Assembly: GCA_035487295.1 (NCBI GenBank)
Contig: DATHMH010000014.1
Location: 124,001-188,000 of the forward strand
DNA length: 64,000 nt
Origin: QIAW01 sp035487295
GTDB lineage: Bacteria; Acidobacteriota; Terriglobia; Terriglobales; Acidobacteriaceae
Direction: 5' to 3'
Part shown: positions 63,236 through 64,000 of the stretch, piece after piece
Layout of the letters: every line of letters starts with the position of its first letter
Numbering within the stretch: the stretch's first letter is position 1
Notes under the pieces: model-generated
What the model was told of the DNA's origin: nothing
The model's input: only the letters and a program-made list of their open reading frames with translations
Database searches by the model: none
Program-made: the position numbers and the translations under genes

Positions 63236-63742
63236 ATGCAGCTCCAGATACTACAAGCCACAACCTCCGCCCACATGCAGGTGGCGCGTTCTCTTTTCAA
63301 CGAATATGCGGCGTCGCTGAACTTCAGTTTGTGCTTCCAGAGCTTTGAAAAGGAGTTGGCCTCGCTTCCCGGCGATTACGCCCCTCCTGCGGGCAGGTTG
63401 CTGCTGGCCTTCTGGCGGCGCGAGCCCGCCGGCTGCGGCGCTCTACACAAATTCCTTCCTGATAAAACCCCGCCATATGAAAATGACAACACTGTCTGCG
63501 AGATGAAGCGTCTGTATGTCAAGCCCAGGCACCGTGGACATCGTATTGGTTTGGCCCTGGCCGAGCGCCTCATTCGCGAGGCGCGAGAGACAGGCTACCG
63601 CCGCATGCTCCTGGATACCATTCCTGAGTCCATGGCAACAGCTGTCAAAATGTACCGGAGGCTGGGATTTCGCGAGATCGTTTCCTATCGCCCGAACCCG
63701 GTGCCAGGGGCCATCTTTATGGAGTTGGATCTCTTGAGTTGA
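63236..63742 (+). CDS. GNAT N-acetyltransferase
   Basis: 168 residues. Acetyl-CoA loop MKRLYVKPRHRGHRIGLALA and the later TAVKMYRRLGFREI are typical. The N-terminal strand LQILQATTSAHMQVARSLF fits the fold. Substrate unknown. 63743-64000 downstream holds no gene I can support. Confidence 0.85.
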   Translation: MQLQILQATTSAHMQVARSLFNEYAASLNFSLCFQSFEKELASLPGDYAPPAGRLLLAFWRREPAGCGALHKFLPDKTPPYENDNTVCEMKRLYVKPRHRGHRIGLALAERLIREARETGYRRMLLDTIPESMATAVKMYRRLGFREIVSYRPNPVPGAIFMELDLLS

Positions 63743-64000
63743 GGGGGTGGGCCTTCAGGCGTGAACTACCTTTACGTGTGGATCATTACGCCAATACCTC
63801 GAAGCCCATTCCCGTTTTTAATCCCTAGGGCTGTTCAGCAGGCGAGACCGGGGCATTATACCTATGTGATGGTCTATCCTCGCCGTCGGACTGCACCGGC
63901 CTGTGTTGCAAAGTGACACTAAACCCGAACTAGACGACAGCGAGGTTGTACGCGAGGCGCGTAAACTATGGCGGCAGTTGACTTTCCCCGCAGCTTGGAG

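Noticed and set aside
1..64000. CRISPR array or phage structural module
   Set aside because: No regularly spaced direct repeats of 25-40 bp with unique spacers, and no capsid, terminase or portal genes, were seen.

Overview
The window looks like a near-origin chromosomal segment of an Acidobacteriota bacterium, probably a soil Terriglobia-type organism (inference). The best taxonomic signals are a protein of the Acidobacterial VWFA-related type (49905-51728), a winged-helix/TolB-like/TPR regulator (40866-42839), very long secreted YVTN and Ig-like repeat proteins, and a moderately high G+C content. No rRNA operon or CRISPR array is present.

Layout. 1-1970 is the right end of an integrated element: an excisionase-like HTH protein, a ribbon-helix-helix protein and a tyrosine integrase, abutting the 3' end of a tRNA-Met(CAT) gene. 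2305-12435 holds a secreted propeller/LGFP/PAN protein, an S41 protease homologue that has lost its catalytic Ser and Lys, a trehalose-synthase-like gene with a DUF5752-like partner, a CPA2 antiporter, fabG and rsmG. 12688-19091 holds a giant YVTN-propeller/Ig-like secreted protein, then parA-parB with five copies of a variant parS-like palindrome. 19292-32717 is a mixed stretch (LamG-like secreted protein, membrane patatin, DUF4331 protein, trmFO, GNAT, AhpD-like, zinc-ribbon, TPR and RlmI-type genes).

33252-39699 is the replication-origin core: yidC, yidD, rnpA and rpmH leftward, dnaA and dnaN rightward. The likely oriC lies in the 614-bp dnaA-dnaN gap, which has DnaA-box-like sites and an A+T-rich stretch. 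The parS-like cluster lies about 20 kb from it. 39752-48894 contains small secreted proteins, a CadC-like regulator, a secreted TonB-domain protein, valS and nadC. 49185-54181 is the most accessory-looking part: two proteins sharing a duplicated domain (one the VWFA protein), a sigma-like factor, a possible 29-aa peptide, and a two-gene operon of Q/N/S/P/F-rich prion-like proteins. 54533-63742 has yceI, a lipoprotein, birA, coaX, an unknown protein, purH, a transposase remnant, a GH18-motif/malectin protein and a GNAT.

Intergenic spaces carry several families of short dispersed repeats. One, a GTAGAGACG palindrome, also sits in frame inside a gene. A perfect 25-bp inverted repeat encloses 104 bp between two convergent genes. 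The main points for follow-up are the variant parS/ParB pair, the S41 pseudoprotease, the prion-like operon and the repeat elements.
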